A stretch of DNA of 64,000 nucleotides from Stenotrophomonas sp. Iso1 (GCF_027497995.1 NZ_JAODBT010000002.1:496001-560000), one strand, 5' to 3'. Shown: positions 30,644 to 41,146, counted from the first letter of the stretch. Program-made: numbers and translations. The notes: a model not told the origin generated them from the letters alone.

Positions 30644-31802
30644 GTGCAGAGCAAGCGTGACGACTAGGGGGTATCGAGCTCATGATCTGGTCTACATGGG
30701 CATCCCAAGAGAGCTTGGTTATCGCATAGGCCTGTCCGCATTCCGAAAGGCGCTCGCGGAGATCTGGTTTGTTTATCAGATCAATGATGGCCGACTTCAA
30801 ATCACTCCCGTTCAATCCGTCGACAAGAATTCCATTTGAATTATTCTGGATGAAGTCTCTAGGGCCTCCCGCTTCTCCTGCCACCACCGCACAGCCAAAC
30901 GACATGGCATCTGCGATCACCAGTCCAAAGCCCTCGAAATCATTACCCTCGCCAACGTTGGTTTGCGGATGCAGAAATACATCAGCGTTCTGGTAGAGGC
31001 TGGTCAGTTCGTTCGTTGGCACATAACCCAGGAAGCGGACGTGTTCTTGGAGGCCGAGGTCAAGGACTGCGGCGCGTAATTCCTGCTCCATCGGGCCGGT
31101 TCCAGCGACCCAGTATTCGAAACCGTTGATGCCCTCTGCGTGGAGCTCCCCGAGCGCCGAGATACAGCCCTGAATATTCTTTCGCGGGACGAGGCGTGCG
31201 AGTGATAGCAATCGAACAGGGCGATCCGTCGCCGTGGGTTCACGGATGTGGTGCTTTGCCTCGTCGGGATAGCTGATCCCGTTGAACGCGACGATCCAGC
31301 GACCGAGGACGCTTCGACCATGGAGTGCGGTGCGTGCGATTTCCATGGTCGCGTGAGAGACGGTGATGACCATGTCGGCACGTCTCAGTAACTCAATCAT
31401 CGGACGCTTGAGTATCCACGGATAGTTCATCACTTCGCGACCATGGACGGTAATGAGCATCAGGGTGTTACGGGTGAACGGCAAAATCGCCAATGCAGGG
31501 CGCCAGGTCGTCGCATGCATGAACGCGAATCGTCTTTTAGTGTGCAGGCGAGCCATCGCTGCCATGAAACGGCAGAAAACCCAAGCCTGATTGCCTGCAC
31601 CGGTGTTGAAAACGTCGATGCTGCCTTCTGGATACTCCACTTTGTGCCAGCCGGCGCGTCCTGTGGTCTGAGTGAGTACAGTGGGTTCCAGGCCTCGGCG
31701 CATATACGCGCGGACGAGAGCCTCGGAGTAGGTTTCGACGCCACCTACGATGGGCGGGTAGGCCTTCGCAACGACAAGGATCTGTGGTTTAGATTGATTC
31801 AT
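30624..31802 (-). CDS. Glycosyltransferase family 4 protein
   Basis: A 392-residue GT-B glycosyltransferase that would extend the lipid-linked repeat unit. It has the N-terminal YPPIVGGVETYSEALV donor-loop region, the C-terminal RLVPRKNIQGC and a modified EX7E motif: EGFGLVIADAM, where the second acidic residue is Asp. I chose ATG 31802 (MNQSKPQ) over a TTG 39 bases upstream. It overlaps the polymerase stop by 14 bases and the acyltransferase start by 20. Confidence 0.88.
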   Translation of the reverse strand: MNQSKPQILVVAKAYPPIVGGVETYSEALVRAYMRRGLEPTVLTQTTGRAGWHKVEYPEGSIDVFNTGAGNQAWVFCRFMAAMARLHTKRRFAFMHATTWRPALAILPFTRNTLMLITVHGREVMNYPWILKRPMIELLRRADMVITVSHATMEIARTALHGRSVLGRWIVAFNGISYPDEAKHHIREPTATDRPVRLLSLARLVPRKNIQGCISALGELHAEGINGFEYWVAGTGPMEQELRAAVLDLGLQEHVRFLGYVPTNELTSLYQNADVFLHPQTNVGEGNDFEGFGLVIADAMSFGCAVVAGEAGGPRDFIQNNSNGILVDGLNGSDLKSAIIDLINKPDLRERLSECGQAYAITKLSWDAHVDQIMSSIPPSRHACSAHATDDH

Positions 31803-32901
31803 CGGATTGCGTTGCCTCACGGATACTGGAAGATGTTGCAATGAAGAAGATTATCCAAGCAGGAATTGCGACGCGTAGAGCATTCTGGAACATGATCACC
31901 TCTGACGCGTTGTGCAGAACGAAGATGATCAATGTGGCGATCGCGAATATCAGTGAGGATGCTTTCCGTTTCGCTTTGAAAAGTTCGCGCCAAATCCTAT
32001 AAACGCATGTGAGCGCTAGAGTCAGGCCGATCAATCCCACCTGCAAAGTGACTTGAAGATAGTAGTTATGCGCGCTGAAATCGGTGTCGATGATGTCCGA
32101 CGGCAACGTGCCGGCGCCAAGCCCAATCCATGGGTTTTCTGATATTGCGCTGGCAATGGCCGGCCAAAGGATCTGGCGCCCGGATAGGGCAGGGCGATCC
32201 GTGGTCCTGATAAAGAAGTCGTTTATTTCGGTGAGGTAAAGTGAATTTTCGATGTTCATATAAAAGAACATCGTCGCGCCGATCGTGGTAATTAGTAGTA
32301 AAAATGAACTGCGATACAGTCGTGTAAGTCCGGGGCGCCAGGAAAGCAGCAGGTAACAGAGCGCGAGCAGCATGCCGTAGGTTATCAGCATGCGGAAATC
32401 TATCAGATACCCATAGATGGACGTTGCTGCGCCGAACGCTATGGCGATGGTTATGGCGATTGAACTGTTCGGGGGGCGGTTTCCCATGAACAAAAATACG
32501 ATGACGCACATGCCGTAGAAGGCCATGCCGCCGTCAAAATTCTTCATGTTCAACCCGAGAAGGGATGGCATCAGGAAAGCAATGCTTGCCATAGTGGCGC
32601 CGATCAGGAAAATCGGATTTCTTCTTATGGTAGATCCGTTCTGAACATAGAAGAAGAAAAACAACGTAATTGATAGGACAGCCAGCGAATGCTTGAGAGC
32701 TGTAAACGAGGGATGCACCGCGAGTGACGCTGTGTAGCAAAGGCAAAGTGCAATCAATGGCCAGCCCAACTGAAGTATCTCGCCGATGCGCTCTTTCTTG
32801 ATCAAGAAAATCAAGCCGCAGAGGGCGGCGGAAATCGAGATCAACGCACTGCCTATTGGACCTGTATCAGAGAAGAAGGCAGACAGCGGGCAGATATACA
32901 A
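31789..32901 (-). CDS. O-antigen ligase / Wzy-type polymerase family membrane protein
   Basis: A 370-residue protein with about 11 membrane helices and a periplasmic loop containing SGRQILWPAIASAISENPWI, the Wzy_C/O-antigen ligase signature, followed by GLGAGTLPSD and AHNYYLQVTLQVGLIG. By context it is the repeat-unit polymerase, because the set has a Wzx flippase and no other polymerase. The start is uncertain: TTG 32901 has no ribosome site, and the same frame stays open to about 33002 with coding-like residues (SVIGLLPLYICPLSAFF) but no ATG or GTG. Confidence 0.8.
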   Translation of the reverse strand: MYICPLSAFFSDTGPIGSALISISAALCGLIFLIKKERIGEILQLGWPLIALCLCYTASLAVHPSFTALKHSLAVLSITLFFFFYVQNGSTIRRNPIFLIGATMASIAFLMPSLLGLNMKNFDGGMAFYGMCVIVFLFMGNRPPNSSIAITIAIAFGAATSIYGYLIDFRMLITYGMLLALCYLLLSWRPGLTRLYRSSFLLLITTIGATMFFYMNIENSLYLTEINDFFIRTTDRPALSGRQILWPAIASAISENPWIGLGAGTLPSDIIDTDFSAHNYYLQVTLQVGLIGLTLALTCVYRIWRELFKAKRKASSLIFAIATLIIFVLHNASEVIMFQNALRVAIPAWIIFFIATSSSIREATQSDESI

Positions 32902-33065
32902 TGGAAGCAGGCCGATGACTGACTCTACGGCGTGGGATCGGGTGAGCGGTGTAATTTTATTGGCCTTGTGCTTGGTTGTGCGTTCTTGCGGTGTCTTGAA
33001 TGGTCACGAGGCGCATCGGTATCGCAATTCCACGCGGCATGCAGATCAGTTCGCGGAGTGGAAAT

Positions 33066-34325
33066 TCATGGCTTTCTATGCGGGATCTTTGGAAGCACAA
33101 TGATCCCGTAGAGTCTAAAAAGCCCCAAAATCTGAATTCCATACATGACGATAAAGGCCACCACCGAAGCGAACGCCGCGCCAGGAGCGCCATAACGGCT
33201 GGCGAGTACGACGCCGAGTACGACTACTAGCGCAAGGGCAGTAACTTGCGATGCCAGAGCGACGGCAGAGTGCATGCTCATTTTCAGAGCTTCGTCGACT
33301 GTCCCGCTGAGGCTTTCGGCCAAGATGGCACCAAGCATGATAAGTAGTAATGCCGTAACTGCGCTGTAGTCTTGCCCGTATACTAATGCGATCGCGTCTT
33401 CGCCAAAAAGCCAGGTCGCGCCCATTGCGGTGAGCGTAAATGTGCTGGCAACGAAAGCGACTTCGCCGGATATTTTTTCCACTGCCTGCCAATCTTTTTT
33501 GACTGCGAGAAATGCCAGGGTAGGTCTAACGGAAAAACGGATTGCGGCTAGCAGCGCACCGACGATAGACAGCAAGCGCCCTGCCAAACCCAGTTCAGCT
33601 GCGTCACTATGGGTCAGGAGCACGCTTGCGATCCAAACGGGGGTCCAGAGAATCGCGGCCTGCACTACTCTTCCCGCCGATATCAGAACTCCATTCTTCC
33701 AAAGAGCAGTGAGGCTCGCGGGGCTCGGACTTCTTTCCAGTTTGCTTGCCTGGGATACCGTGAGTACGAGTGCGGCGGTACCAGCAAAAAGTGCGGCAAA
33801 TGCATTGATTGCCAATGCGCTCTGCAGGTTTGGCGACGCCGCGAATAATAAGTAGGGGATCGTGCTGAAGCAAATGCAGGCGTTGATCGCGGAATAGAAT
33901 ATGAACGACCCCCATTGCACCTTCTTCATGGCAACAAGTGTTTGTGATGCGATGAAAGTCAGGCTGTAGCCTGCAGACCAGATGGCTGCATGGAATGCGC
34001 TATCGGCCTCTTTGAGAAAGGTTAGAACTATGATGAAGGTGCAGATTGGAACAATGATCGATAATGCGCAGGAGTATGCCAATCCCTTTATGACCATGCC
34101 TCGGATGGTATCGCTCCTCCCGACCGCTGCGGCGCTGGGGCAGGCTGCGACGAGTCCGTCTGGAATGCCGAGGCCTGCGATAAAGTAGATGGATAGAACC
34201 ACGCCGGAGATTGCGAAATAAGCCCCGGCATCGTGTGAAGGCAACGTTCGAGCGATCAGTGTGATCAGTATGAATTGGACAAGAATAGAGCTGTATCGGG
34301 AAATTATTGGGATCAGGAATTTCAT
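33066..34325 (-). CDS. wzx: Wzx-type polysaccharide flippase
   Basis: A 419-residue membrane protein with 12-14 helices of the MATE/polysaccharide-transport superfamily, expected to flip the undecaprenyl-linked repeat unit to the periplasm. The N-terminal half shows SRYSSILVQFILITLIARTL and DAGAYFAISGVVLSIYFIAG, a usual Wzx beginning. The ATG at 34325 shares a base with the stop of the GT2 gene (TGATG), so the nine-residue longer frame is rejected. Assignment is by topology, family and the presence of a polymerase next to it. Confidence 0.82.
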   Translation of the reverse strand: MKFLIPIISRYSSILVQFILITLIARTLPSHDAGAYFAISGVVLSIYFIAGLGIPDGLVAACPSAAAVGRSDTIRGMVIKGLAYSCALSIIVPICTFIIVLTFLKEADSAFHAAIWSAGYSLTFIASQTLVAMKKVQWGSFIFYSAINACICFSTIPYLLFAASPNLQSALAINAFAALFAGTAALVLTVSQASKLERSPSPASLTALWKNGVLISAGRVVQAAILWTPVWIASVLLTHSDAAELGLAGRLLSIVGALLAAIRFSVRPTLAFLAVKKDWQAVEKISGEVAFVASTFTLTAMGATWLFGEDAIALVYGQDYSAVTALLLIMLGAILAESLSGTVDEALKMSMHSAVALASQVTALALVVVLGVVLASRYGAPGAAFASVVAFIVMYGIQILGLFRLYGIIVLPKIPHRKP

Positions 34326-35464
34326 CAGATTCGGGACTTGGCTGGATTCCAAGTGGCAAAAGTCTGGCCTCTGATAGCCCTGAATACACCAGTCAATGTC
34401 GCGATCATGGCGATTACAATCTCGACGATTGAAGAAAGAGTGCCTGCCTGGAAGCGCAGCCCAATGTAGAAGGCAGCAGCGAGCACGGTTAGCGTGCCGA
34501 TTCCCAGTGCGGGATTAAGCAATGTAATAGCTCCAATGCCCGTCACGGCGCCTATCACCAAGAACCCGCCCCCGAACCATCGCAACGTCTTGTGTGAGAA
34601 GTATCGAAACTTATTCGCCAAGGTGAGGTTCTTTCGCTTGTGTGAGCAGGTCATGTGTGTGTGGAACGCTCTTGCCGCAATTCTGATTTTGCGTGCGTAC
34701 TCGTCCGAGCGCGACGAGACCAGCTGTTCGAATGCGCGAACATTATTCGACTTGATCAGCCGCTTGTCGCGGAAAACGACCTCCATTGATGTCGTGAAGT
34801 CATCGAGTACAGTGTCGGGAAAATCAGGGTAGAGCTCCGCTCTTATCGAGAAAATGGAGCCGTCGGCTCCCATTACGCTCCCGCTAACGGATTCAAGATC
34901 CTTGATGCGCTCTTCCAGCCGCCAATACAGTCCTCCGATTTTCGCAGTTACGGTTCCTTCTGCGGCCAGGTAATGCAGAGAACCACATACTCCGCCGACG
35001 GAAGGATCCGCATAGCATGCATCCAGCGACGTCAGAGCATCGGTGTCCAGCAGTACGTTGGCATCGGTGAAGATCAGAAACCTGCCTCGGGCTCTCTTGG
35101 CCAAGAGTTTCATGCCGTGGGCTTTGCCGTTGCGCCCATCACCTTTGACCAGCGTTACAAGGGTGGCGTCTTGCGCGATCAGTGCAGCTGTGCCATCGAC
35201 CGAGCCGTCATCGAAGGCAAGTATTTCAAGCGCGGGATAGCGGGACTTCAGCGCCCTGAGATTGCCCAGCTTGGTCGGCATGGATGCCGCCTCGTTGTAT
35301 GCACAGAAGAGCAAGCTGAAGTTCGCGCCATCAACGGCTTTCACCGGGTGACATGCAAGCGGCTTTCGAGGGAGGCAGCTCAATATTGCGGGGTAGCCCA
35401 CATAGGGATAGACCACGGCTAGAGCGCAGAGCACAGTGATGGCGCACAGTAGTATCAGGAACAC
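34325..35464 (-). CDS. Glycosyltransferase family 2 membrane protein
   Basis: A 379-residue processive-type GT2. An N-terminal membrane helix precedes the GT-A domain with FCAYNEAASMP, the DDGSVDGT nucleotide site and the DAN metal motif (FLIFTDANVLLDTD). A later DDF (VLDDFTTSMEVV) could be the base, and the QXXRW-like position reads RKIRIAARAF. C-terminal helices follow. It transfers a sugar to the growing repeat unit in the cytoplasm; which sugar is unknown. It is coupled to the flippase gene by TGATG. Confidence 0.87.
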   Translation of the reverse strand: MFLILLCAITVLCALAVVYPYVGYPAILSCLPRKPLACHPVKAVDGANFSLLFCAYNEAASMPTKLGNLRALKSRYPALEILAFDDGSVDGTAALIAQDATLVTLVKGDGRNGKAHGMKLLAKRARGRFLIFTDANVLLDTDALTSLDACYADPSVGGVCGSLHYLAAEGTVTAKIGGLYWRLEERIKDLESVSGSVMGADGSIFSIRAELYPDFPDTVLDDFTTSMEVVFRDKRLIKSNNVRAFEQLVSSRSDEYARKIRIAARAFHTHMTCSHKRKNLTLANKFRYFSHKTLRWFGGGFLVIGAVTGIGAITLLNPALGIGTLTVLAAAFYIGLRFQAGTLSSIVEIVIAMIATLTGVFRAIRGQTFATWNPAKSRI

Positions 35465-35497
35465 TTTTTTAGACCCCTCAGATTGACTTGGTTGGCA

Positions 35498-36664
35498 TCA
35501 GTCACTACCGAACAGGTCGCGTGTATAAACTTTTCCAAGCACATCAGACAGGTCGCTCGTCGCGCGATTGGCCAGGATGACGTCAGCTTGTGTCTTGAAC
35601 TCAGCGAGGTCATTGACAACCCGAGAGTTGAAAAAAACGGATTCCTTCAGCACAGGCTCGTAGATGATTACTTTCAAGCCTTTGGCTTTCAAACGCTTCA
35701 TGATTCCCTGGATGCTGGACGCACGGAAATTGTCCGATCCTGATTTCATGATCAGTCGATAGATGCCGACGATTCTCGGATTAGAGCGTGTGATTTCATC
35801 CGCAATGAAATCCTTGCGGGTTGTATTGGAATCCACGATCGCCCGAATCAGGTTCTGCGGGACGTCTCTATAATTTGCGAGGAGCTGTTTAGTGTCTTTC
35901 GGTAGGCAGTATCCGCCGTAGCCGAAAGACGGATTGTTATAGTGGTTGCCAATTCGCGGATCCAGACTCACGCCTTCGATGATCTGGCGGGTGTCCAGCT
36001 CATGGCTTGCCGCATAGGTATCCAGCTCGTTGAAGAATGCAACACGCATTGCCAAGTATGTATTGGCAAAGAGCTTGATCGCTTCGGCTTCGGTTGAATC
36101 GGTAAAGATCACCGGTGCATGTTTTCGAATCGCTCCCTGCAGGAGCAGGGCCGCAAATAGTCGGGCGCGATCAGAGCGCTCACCGATGACGATTCGGTTG
36201 GGATGCAGGTTGTCGTGCAGGGCACGTCCTTCCCGAAGGAATTCAGGGGAGAACAGAATGTTCTCGCTGCCGATCTTTTTCCGAACGCGTGCGGTGTAAC
36301 CGACAGGCACAGTCGACTTGATCACCATCGTTGCGGTTGGATTGATTGCCATCACGTCGGCAATCACGGCTTCGACGGTGGTTGTGTCGAAGTAGTTGCT
36401 GGATGGGTCGTAGTCAGTCGGCGTTGCGATGATGACAAACGTCGCGTCGGTGTAGGCGTGCGCTTTGTCCAGTGTTGCCTTTAGATTGAGATTTTCTTGT
36501 GCAAGATACTGCTCAATCTCAGCATCTTCGATGGGGCTTTGGCCGCGGTTGATGGCATCGACCCGGTTGAGGTCAATGTCCAGTGCGGTCACGTGGTGAT
36601 GCTGGGAAAGTAGGACAGCATTGGACAGGCCGACATAGCCGGTTCCCACCACTGCAATTTTCAT
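35498..36664 (-). CDS. ugd: UDP-glucose 6-dehydrogenase
   Basis: Oxidises UDP-glucose to UDP-glucuronate, suggesting an acidic polysaccharide. I chose the ATG at 36664 ([15 protein letters not shown]), which gives 388 residues, exactly the E. coli Ugd length; an ATG 42 bases upstream (36706) is also open. The catalytic cysteine is in [14 protein letters not shown] near residue 250, and the substrate motif [11 protein letters not shown] is present. It sits between the initiating transferase and the GT2 gene. Confidence 0.93.
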   Translation of the reverse strand: MKIAVVGTGYVGLSNAVLLSQHHHVTALDIDLNRVDAINRGQSPIEDAEIEQYLAQENLNLKATLDKAHAYTDATFVIIATPTDYDPSSNYFDTTTVEAVIADVMAINPTATMVIKSTVPVGYTARVRKKIGSENILFSPEFLREGRALHDNLHPNRIVIGERSDRARLFAALLLQGAIRKHAPVIFTDSTEAEAIKLFANTYLAMRVAFFNELDTYAASHELDTRQIIEGVSLDPRIGNHYNNPSFGYGGYCLPKDTKQLLANYRDVPQNLIRAIVDSNTTRKDFIADEITRSNPRIVGIYRLIMKSGSDNFRASSIQGIMKRLKAKGLKVIIYEPVLKESVFFNSRVVNDLAEFKTQADVILANRATSDLSDVLGKVYTRDLFGSD

Positions 36665-36715
36665 CGGCGCGAGCGCTTCGATCGGGATGTTTGCTAAGTA
36701 CTGCATCTGCTCGGC

Positions 36716-38158
36716 CTAGTACGCGTTCTTATGAACAAAGCCCTTGAAGAGCGTCGCGAAAATGATCCGAAGGTCAAACCACAATGACCAATTTTCGATA
36801 TAGAAGAGGTCGCACTCAATGCGCTTCTGCAGGTCGGTCGAACCACGCCAGCCGTTGATCTGCGCCCAGCCGGTAATGCCAGCTTTAGCCATGTGTTTTT
36901 TCATGTAGGCCGGGACGTCGTGCTTGAACTGGTGCACGAACACCGGTCGCTCGGGGCGAGGGCCGACAATGGACATGTCACCAAGCAGGACATTCAAGAA
37001 CTGTGGCAGTTCGTCGAGACTGGTCCTGCGCAGGAACGCGCCTACCCGGGTGGCACGGCATTCACCGGCCTTGGCCCAAACCGCGCCGGTGCCGCTTTCA
37101 GCGTCTACCGGCATCGAACGGAATTTGAGCATCTGGAAGGTTTTGTTGTTCCAGCTCATGCGCTCCTGACGGTAGAAGACCGGTCCCGGTGAGCTCAGTT
37201 TCACGGCGATGGAAATGCCGAGCATGGCGGGTGAGATGAAGAGCAGAATCAGCCCGGCCAGGATCCGGTCTTCCAGCGCTTTGAGCAGCCGTGCGTTCCC
37301 GCTGAACGGGGTTTGCTGGAGATTGATTACGGGCAGGCCCGCGACCTGCTCAACGGATTGATTAAGCAGATGCATACCGAACATATCAGGCACGAATTTG
37401 ATGTCGGCCGTCGAATGTTGCAGCTGGGTAAGCACCAATGCGATCTGCGCTTCCTCGCGCATCGGCAGCGCAATCCATACCTGTTCGATGGCGTTGCTTT
37501 CGACATAGGCGCGAAGTGATTCAAGGTTACCCAGCATCTGTGGGCCATCAATCCGGCAACGGTCCGCGTCGGTGGAGAACCAGCCGTTGATGGTGATGCC
37601 CGCCCAGGTGTTGTCCTGAAGCGTGTCAACGATGAGCTGCGCATCAGGACTCGCGCCAACGATGACCGCGCTGCGTAGATCAAAGCCTTGGGAACGCACC
37701 CACGCTGCGCTATTGCGCACCACGAAGCGAAGAGCCAGGGCGCCTGTAAGGCTCAGGCCGAACCATGAGGCCAGCCATAGACGAGAGCGTTCGTCTGCCG
37801 CCTCGATGGCAACCATATAGGCGAGCAGCGAACCAAAGATGATTAGCCACCGCAGTATCAAGCTGCCGGCTTCGGCGCTCAGGCTGCGCCCGCGCCAGCT
37901 GCGATAAATTGGCGAGGCGCCGAGCACCAGCAGGGCGAGCAGAAGGGTGATGGCGATCAGGCGCCAGCAGTTGACGGGTAGCAGAAAATCTTCAAATCGC
38001 CACCGGTACGCGGCAATCGCGGTGCCAGCCAACAACAGTGGATCTCCGACTCTCAGTATCAGGCCGAGGCAGGCCGAGATTCGGTTGCTGGAAAGTTTCC
38101 AAAGCCCGCTGCCGGGCTGTTGCGGTGCGATCCACATGACGTTCTTCCCTGATGACAT
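36716..38158 (-). CDS. Polyprenyl glycosylphosphotransferase initiating exopolysaccharide synthesis (WcaJ/GumD/WbaP family)
   Basis: A 480-residue inner-membrane enzyme that loads the first sugar phosphate onto undecaprenyl phosphate. Four N-terminal helices precede a CoA-binding-like Rossmann domain ([18 protein letters not shown] near residue 165). The C-terminal catalytic domain has [46 protein letters not shown] and [13 protein letters not shown]. The full-length layout resembles WcaJ and GumD, which transfer glucose-1-phosphate; the sugar here is not proven. It is the first gene of the leftward biosynthesis set and is divergent from the phosphatase/kinase pair. Confidence 0.92.
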   Translation of the reverse strand: MSSGKNVMWIAPQQPGSGLWKLSSNRISACLGLILRVGDPLLLAGTAIAAYRWRFEDFLLPVNCWRLIAITLLLALLVLGASPIYRSWRGRSLSAEAGSLILRWLIIFGSLLAYMVAIEAADERSRLWLASWFGLSLTGALALRFVVRNSAAWVRSQGFDLRSAVIVGASPDAQLIVDTLQDNTWAGITINGWFSTDADRCRIDGPQMLGNLESLRAYVESNAIEQVWIALPMREEAQIALVLTQLQHSTADIKFVPDMFGMHLLNQSVEQVAGLPVINLQQTPFSGNARLLKALEDRILAGLILLFISPAMLGISIAVKLSSPGPVFYRQERMSWNNKTFQMLKFRSMPVDAESGTGAVWAKAGECRATRVGAFLRRTSLDELPQFLNVLLGDMSIVGPRPERPVFVHQFKHDVPAYMKKHMAKAGITGWAQINGWRGSTDLQKRIECDLFYIENWSLWFDLRIIFATLFKGFVHKNAY

Positions 38159-38411
38159 CGACGCCCAGTGGTGCCGATTTCTGCGCGCAACAAAACTTGC
38201 ACTTACTCACATATAATATCATTCAATCTCGAGTGGTCCAGTTGGTTGCGGTGCGCTTTGGCCTTAAAAAGCGGCAGAAAACAAGGCGTTTGGTCCTAAG
38301 TTGATGGGTTGGCTGATGCAGGGTTTGTCCGTTCTCAGGCCCCAATGCCAGCGTGTTGCACCTCTCAACGACGACGCAAAAAAAGACGAGTGGAGAAGGA
38401 GAAAGACCTAC

Positions 38412-38849
38412 GTGTTCAAAAAGTTGTTGTTCGTCTGTGTCGGCAACATCTGCCGCAGTCCCACTGCAGAGATCCTGATGCGGCAACAAATGCGTGGTCG
38501 CGTGGGAGTAGAAGTGTCTTCCGCAGGGCTGCAGGCGCTGGTTGGAAAGCCGATTGACTCAATGGCCGCCGCGCTGCTGCGCGAACGTGGCCATGAGTCC
38601 GCGAGTCATCGCGGGTGCCAGGCGTCGCCGTCCGTACTGGCTGCAGCGGATTTGATCCTGGTGATGGAACGTGTGCACGTCGCTCGCATCACCCGGGATG
38701 TCCCGCAGGTCAGCGGCAAAACCTTTTTGCTGGGTCATTGGGACGGTGTGGAAGTGCCAGATCCCTATCGCCAGCAACGGATTGCTTTCGAGCATGTGTA
38801 TGCGCTGATTGAGCAGGGCGTCAGCCGTTGGTCCACCTACATCAAATAA
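38412..38849 (+). CDS. wzb: Wzb/Etp-type low-molecular-weight tyrosine phosphatase
   Basis: A 145-residue phosphatase that would dephosphorylate the adjacent tyrosine kinase and so cycle polymer assembly. The P-loop CVGNICR (CX5R) is at residues 9-15 and the acid aspartate is in VPDPYRQQ near 117. The start is GTG 38412, ten bases after AAGGAG; the longer frame upstream is not conserved. The Wzc-type kinase gene follows after 28 bases. It is a different protein from the phosphatase at 4928. Confidence 0.92.
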   Translation: MFKKLLFVCVGNICRSPTAEILMRQQMRGRVGVEVSSAGLQALVGKPIDSMAAALLRERGHESASHRGCQASPSVLAAADLILVMERVHVARITRDVPQVSGKTFLLGHWDGVEVPDPYRQQRIAFEHVYALIEQGVSRWSTYIK

Positions 38850-38877
38850 CGTCCGCTCAATGCGGCGTACTCAACGA

Positions 38878-41115
38878 ATGGAAGTCATGACAAAGGAAGC
38901 CGGTACGCGGGTAGCCCGCGACGAAGAAGAGATTGACCTGCGCGAGCTGCTCGGCGTTGTGCTTGATCGCAAGTGGTGGATCATTGGCACCACGCTGCTT
39001 TTCTGTGTTGTCGGTGCGGCCTATGCATTATTGGTCACGCCCGTCTATCAGGCGCAGGCAATGGTGCAGGTTGAATCCCGAATGCCTTCGATTCCAGGGT
39101 TGGCGGATCTGACATCGCTGACGGGCGGTGGCAGCAGTGCCTCGACCACGGAGGTGGCTTTGCTCACCTCGCGTACGGTGGTTGGTACGGCGGTGGATCA
39201 GATGCAGTTGGATATCAAGGCCGAGCCGAAACGCTTTCCGTTGTTGGGTGGCTTCTTTGCACGACGCTTTGAGGCCAGCACGGTCGATGCTATTGCCAGC
39301 CCGATTCCGGGCTTTGCACGCTATGGATGGGGCGGCGAATCGCTGCTGATTCATCGGCTTGAAGTTCCAACGTCGCTGCTGGATGAACCGCTTACCCTGG
39401 TTGCCGGCGAGGCTCCCGGTAGCTATGTGCTGTTGGGTGAAGGCAACGAGACGTTGTTAAGAGGCACGGTGGGTGCGCCTTCAGAAGGAAATGGCGCCGT
39501 AGTTGAGGTGGCGGTGCTCCGGGCCAATCCGGGTGCGCATTTCGAGGTATCCAAGCGGCGTCGACTGGATGTGATCGCCGGCTTGCAGGAAGAAATCAAG
39601 GCGTCCGAGCAAGGCAAGGAGTCGGGGATACTGCGTATCACTTATGAGGACACCGATGCGCTGCGTGCGGAGACGCTGGTGCAGAAGGTGGCCGAAACCT
39701 ACGTTCGGCAGAATGTGGACCGTAGTTCAGCTGAGGCTGCTTCACAGCTGCAGTTCGTGAAGGATCAGTTGCCAGCTGTGCGCAAACAGGTGGAAAGCGC
39801 GCAGGCAGCAATGGCCAGCTATCAATCTCGCGCGAACTCGGTGGACATCACGTTGCAGACGAAGGGGTTGCTGGAGCAGGAGGTATCGGTTGAAGCCAGC
39901 ATCCAACAGCTGCATATGAAACAGGCCGAAATGGATCGAAGCTTCACGCGGGAGCACCCGGCCTACCGCGCACTCATGAATCAGATTGCGGGGTTGCAGG
40001 CGCGCAAGGACAGTTTCCGACGGGACGTGAGTGCCTTGCCCGATACGCAGCAGGAGTTGCTGCGGCTGACGCGCGATCTGCAGGTGAGCAACGAGTTGTA
40101 CACGGCATTGTTGAACCAGGCACAGCAGCTGGATGTGGCGCGCGCGGGTACTGTCGGTAATGTACGCATTGTCGATCCCGCAGTCGTAGATATGAGCAGT
40201 CCGGTCAAGCCGCGCAAGTTGCTGGTGGTGCTGGCGGCAACGTTGCTGGGGGGCTTTCTGTCCATTGGTGCTGTGTTCGTATTGCGTATGTTGAACCCCG
40301 GCATTGAAGACCCTGCCCAGATTGAAGAGCTGGGGTTGCCGGTGTATGCCGCCATTCCTTTGAGTAACTCCCGCAGCCTGTTACAGGCTCAGAAGCGCAA
40401 AGGGCGGCATAAGCACGACGATGCAGCAGGCCAATCGCATCTGTTGGCGAAGGTGGAGCCCGCTGACCTCGCGGTGGAAGCTCTACGGAGCCTGCGTACC
40501 AGCCTGCATTTCGCGATGATGGAGGCAAAGAACAACGTCCTGGCCATTTCTGGTCCACGTCCTGGCGTGGGTAAAACGTTTGTCGCTGCCAACCTTGCGG
40601 CTGTGATCGCACAGGGTGGCCAGCGCGTGCTGATTATCGACGTGGATATGCGTAAAGGCACCGTCCACAAGGTGCTGGGGGTGGGGTTGGCGAAGGGACT
40701 GTCCGACGTCCTGGCAGGGAGCACTCTGGCCGAAGACGTTATCGCGGTGGTGCGGGGGCTTGCGAACATGCATTACATGACGCGTGGTGATACTCCCCCC
40801 AATCCAGCCGAGTTGTTGATGCATCCGCGCTTTGAACAGATGCTGGGGCAACTGGCGGCAGCTTACGATCTTGTGATCGTGGATACGCCGCCGATACTCG
40901 CGGTCACCGACGCCGTAGTCGTCGCCAAGCATGCGGGTTCGACCTTGATGGTCACTCGCTTCGGGGTCAACCAGCCCAAGGAGATTCTGCTCTCGATGAA
41001 ATGCTTTGAGCGCAACGGCGTGCAAGTGAAGGGTGCCATCTTCAATGCGGTGGAAAAGCGTGCCACGGGCTACTACAGCTACGGTTACTACGACTACGCC
41101 GCCGACAAGGCGTGA
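38878..41115 (+). CDS. wzc: Wzc/Etk-type polysaccharide co-polymerase and tyrosine autokinase
   Basis: An inner-membrane protein of about 745 residues that controls chain length and export. The order is: N-terminal Wzz domain with a membrane helix (KWWIIGTTLLFCVVGAAYAL) and the DLRELLGVVL start, a periplasmic coiled-coil (residues about 270-430), a second helix (LLVVLAATLLGGFLSIGAVF), and a cytoplasmic BY-kinase domain. The kinase has Walker A GPRPGVGKTF, Walker A' VLIIDVDMRKG, Walker B LVIVDTPP and a C-terminal tyrosine cluster YYSYGYYDY. The start could also be ATG 38887 or 38860. A terminator follows at 41147. Confidence 0.94.
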   Translation: MEVMTKEAGTRVARDEEEIDLRELLGVVLDRKWWIIGTTLLFCVVGAAYALLVTPVYQAQAMVQVESRMPSIPGLADLTSLTGGGSSASTTEVALLTSRTVVGTAVDQMQLDIKAEPKRFPLLGGFFARRFEASTVDAIASPIPGFARYGWGGESLLIHRLEVPTSLLDEPLTLVAGEAPGSYVLLGEGNETLLRGTVGAPSEGNGAVVEVAVLRANPGAHFEVSKRRRLDVIAGLQEEIKASEQGKESGILRITYEDTDALRAETLVQKVAETYVRQNVDRSSAEAASQLQFVKDQLPAVRKQVESAQAAMASYQSRANSVDITLQTKGLLEQEVSVEASIQQLHMKQAEMDRSFTREHPAYRALMNQIAGLQARKDSFRRDVSALPDTQQELLRLTRDLQVSNELYTALLNQAQQLDVARAGTVGNVRIVDPAVVDMSSPVKPRKLLVVLAATLLGGFLSIGAVFVLRMLNPGIEDPAQIEELGLPVYAAIPLSNSRSLLQAQKRKGRHKHDDAAGQSHLLAKVEPADLAVEALRSLRTSLHFAMMEAKNNVLAISGPRPGVGKTFVAANLAAVIAQGGQRVLIIDVDMRKGTVHKVLGVGLAKGLSDVLAGSTLAEDVIAVVRGLANMHYMTRGDTPPNPAELLMHPRFEQMLGQLAAAYDLVIVDTPPILAVTDAVVVAKHAGSTLMVTRFGVNQPKEILLSMKCFERNGVQVKGAIFNAVEKRATGYYSYGYYDYAADKA

Positions 41116-41146
41116 GGCGGAGCGCTTCTTGATTGAGAAAATGAAA

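Noticed and set aside
38159-38411. Perfect TATAAT at 38212-38217 as a promoter of wzb or of the leftward biosynthesis set
   Set aside because: No acceptable -35 at 15-19 bases on either strand; the region surely holds divergent promoters, but I could not place them.
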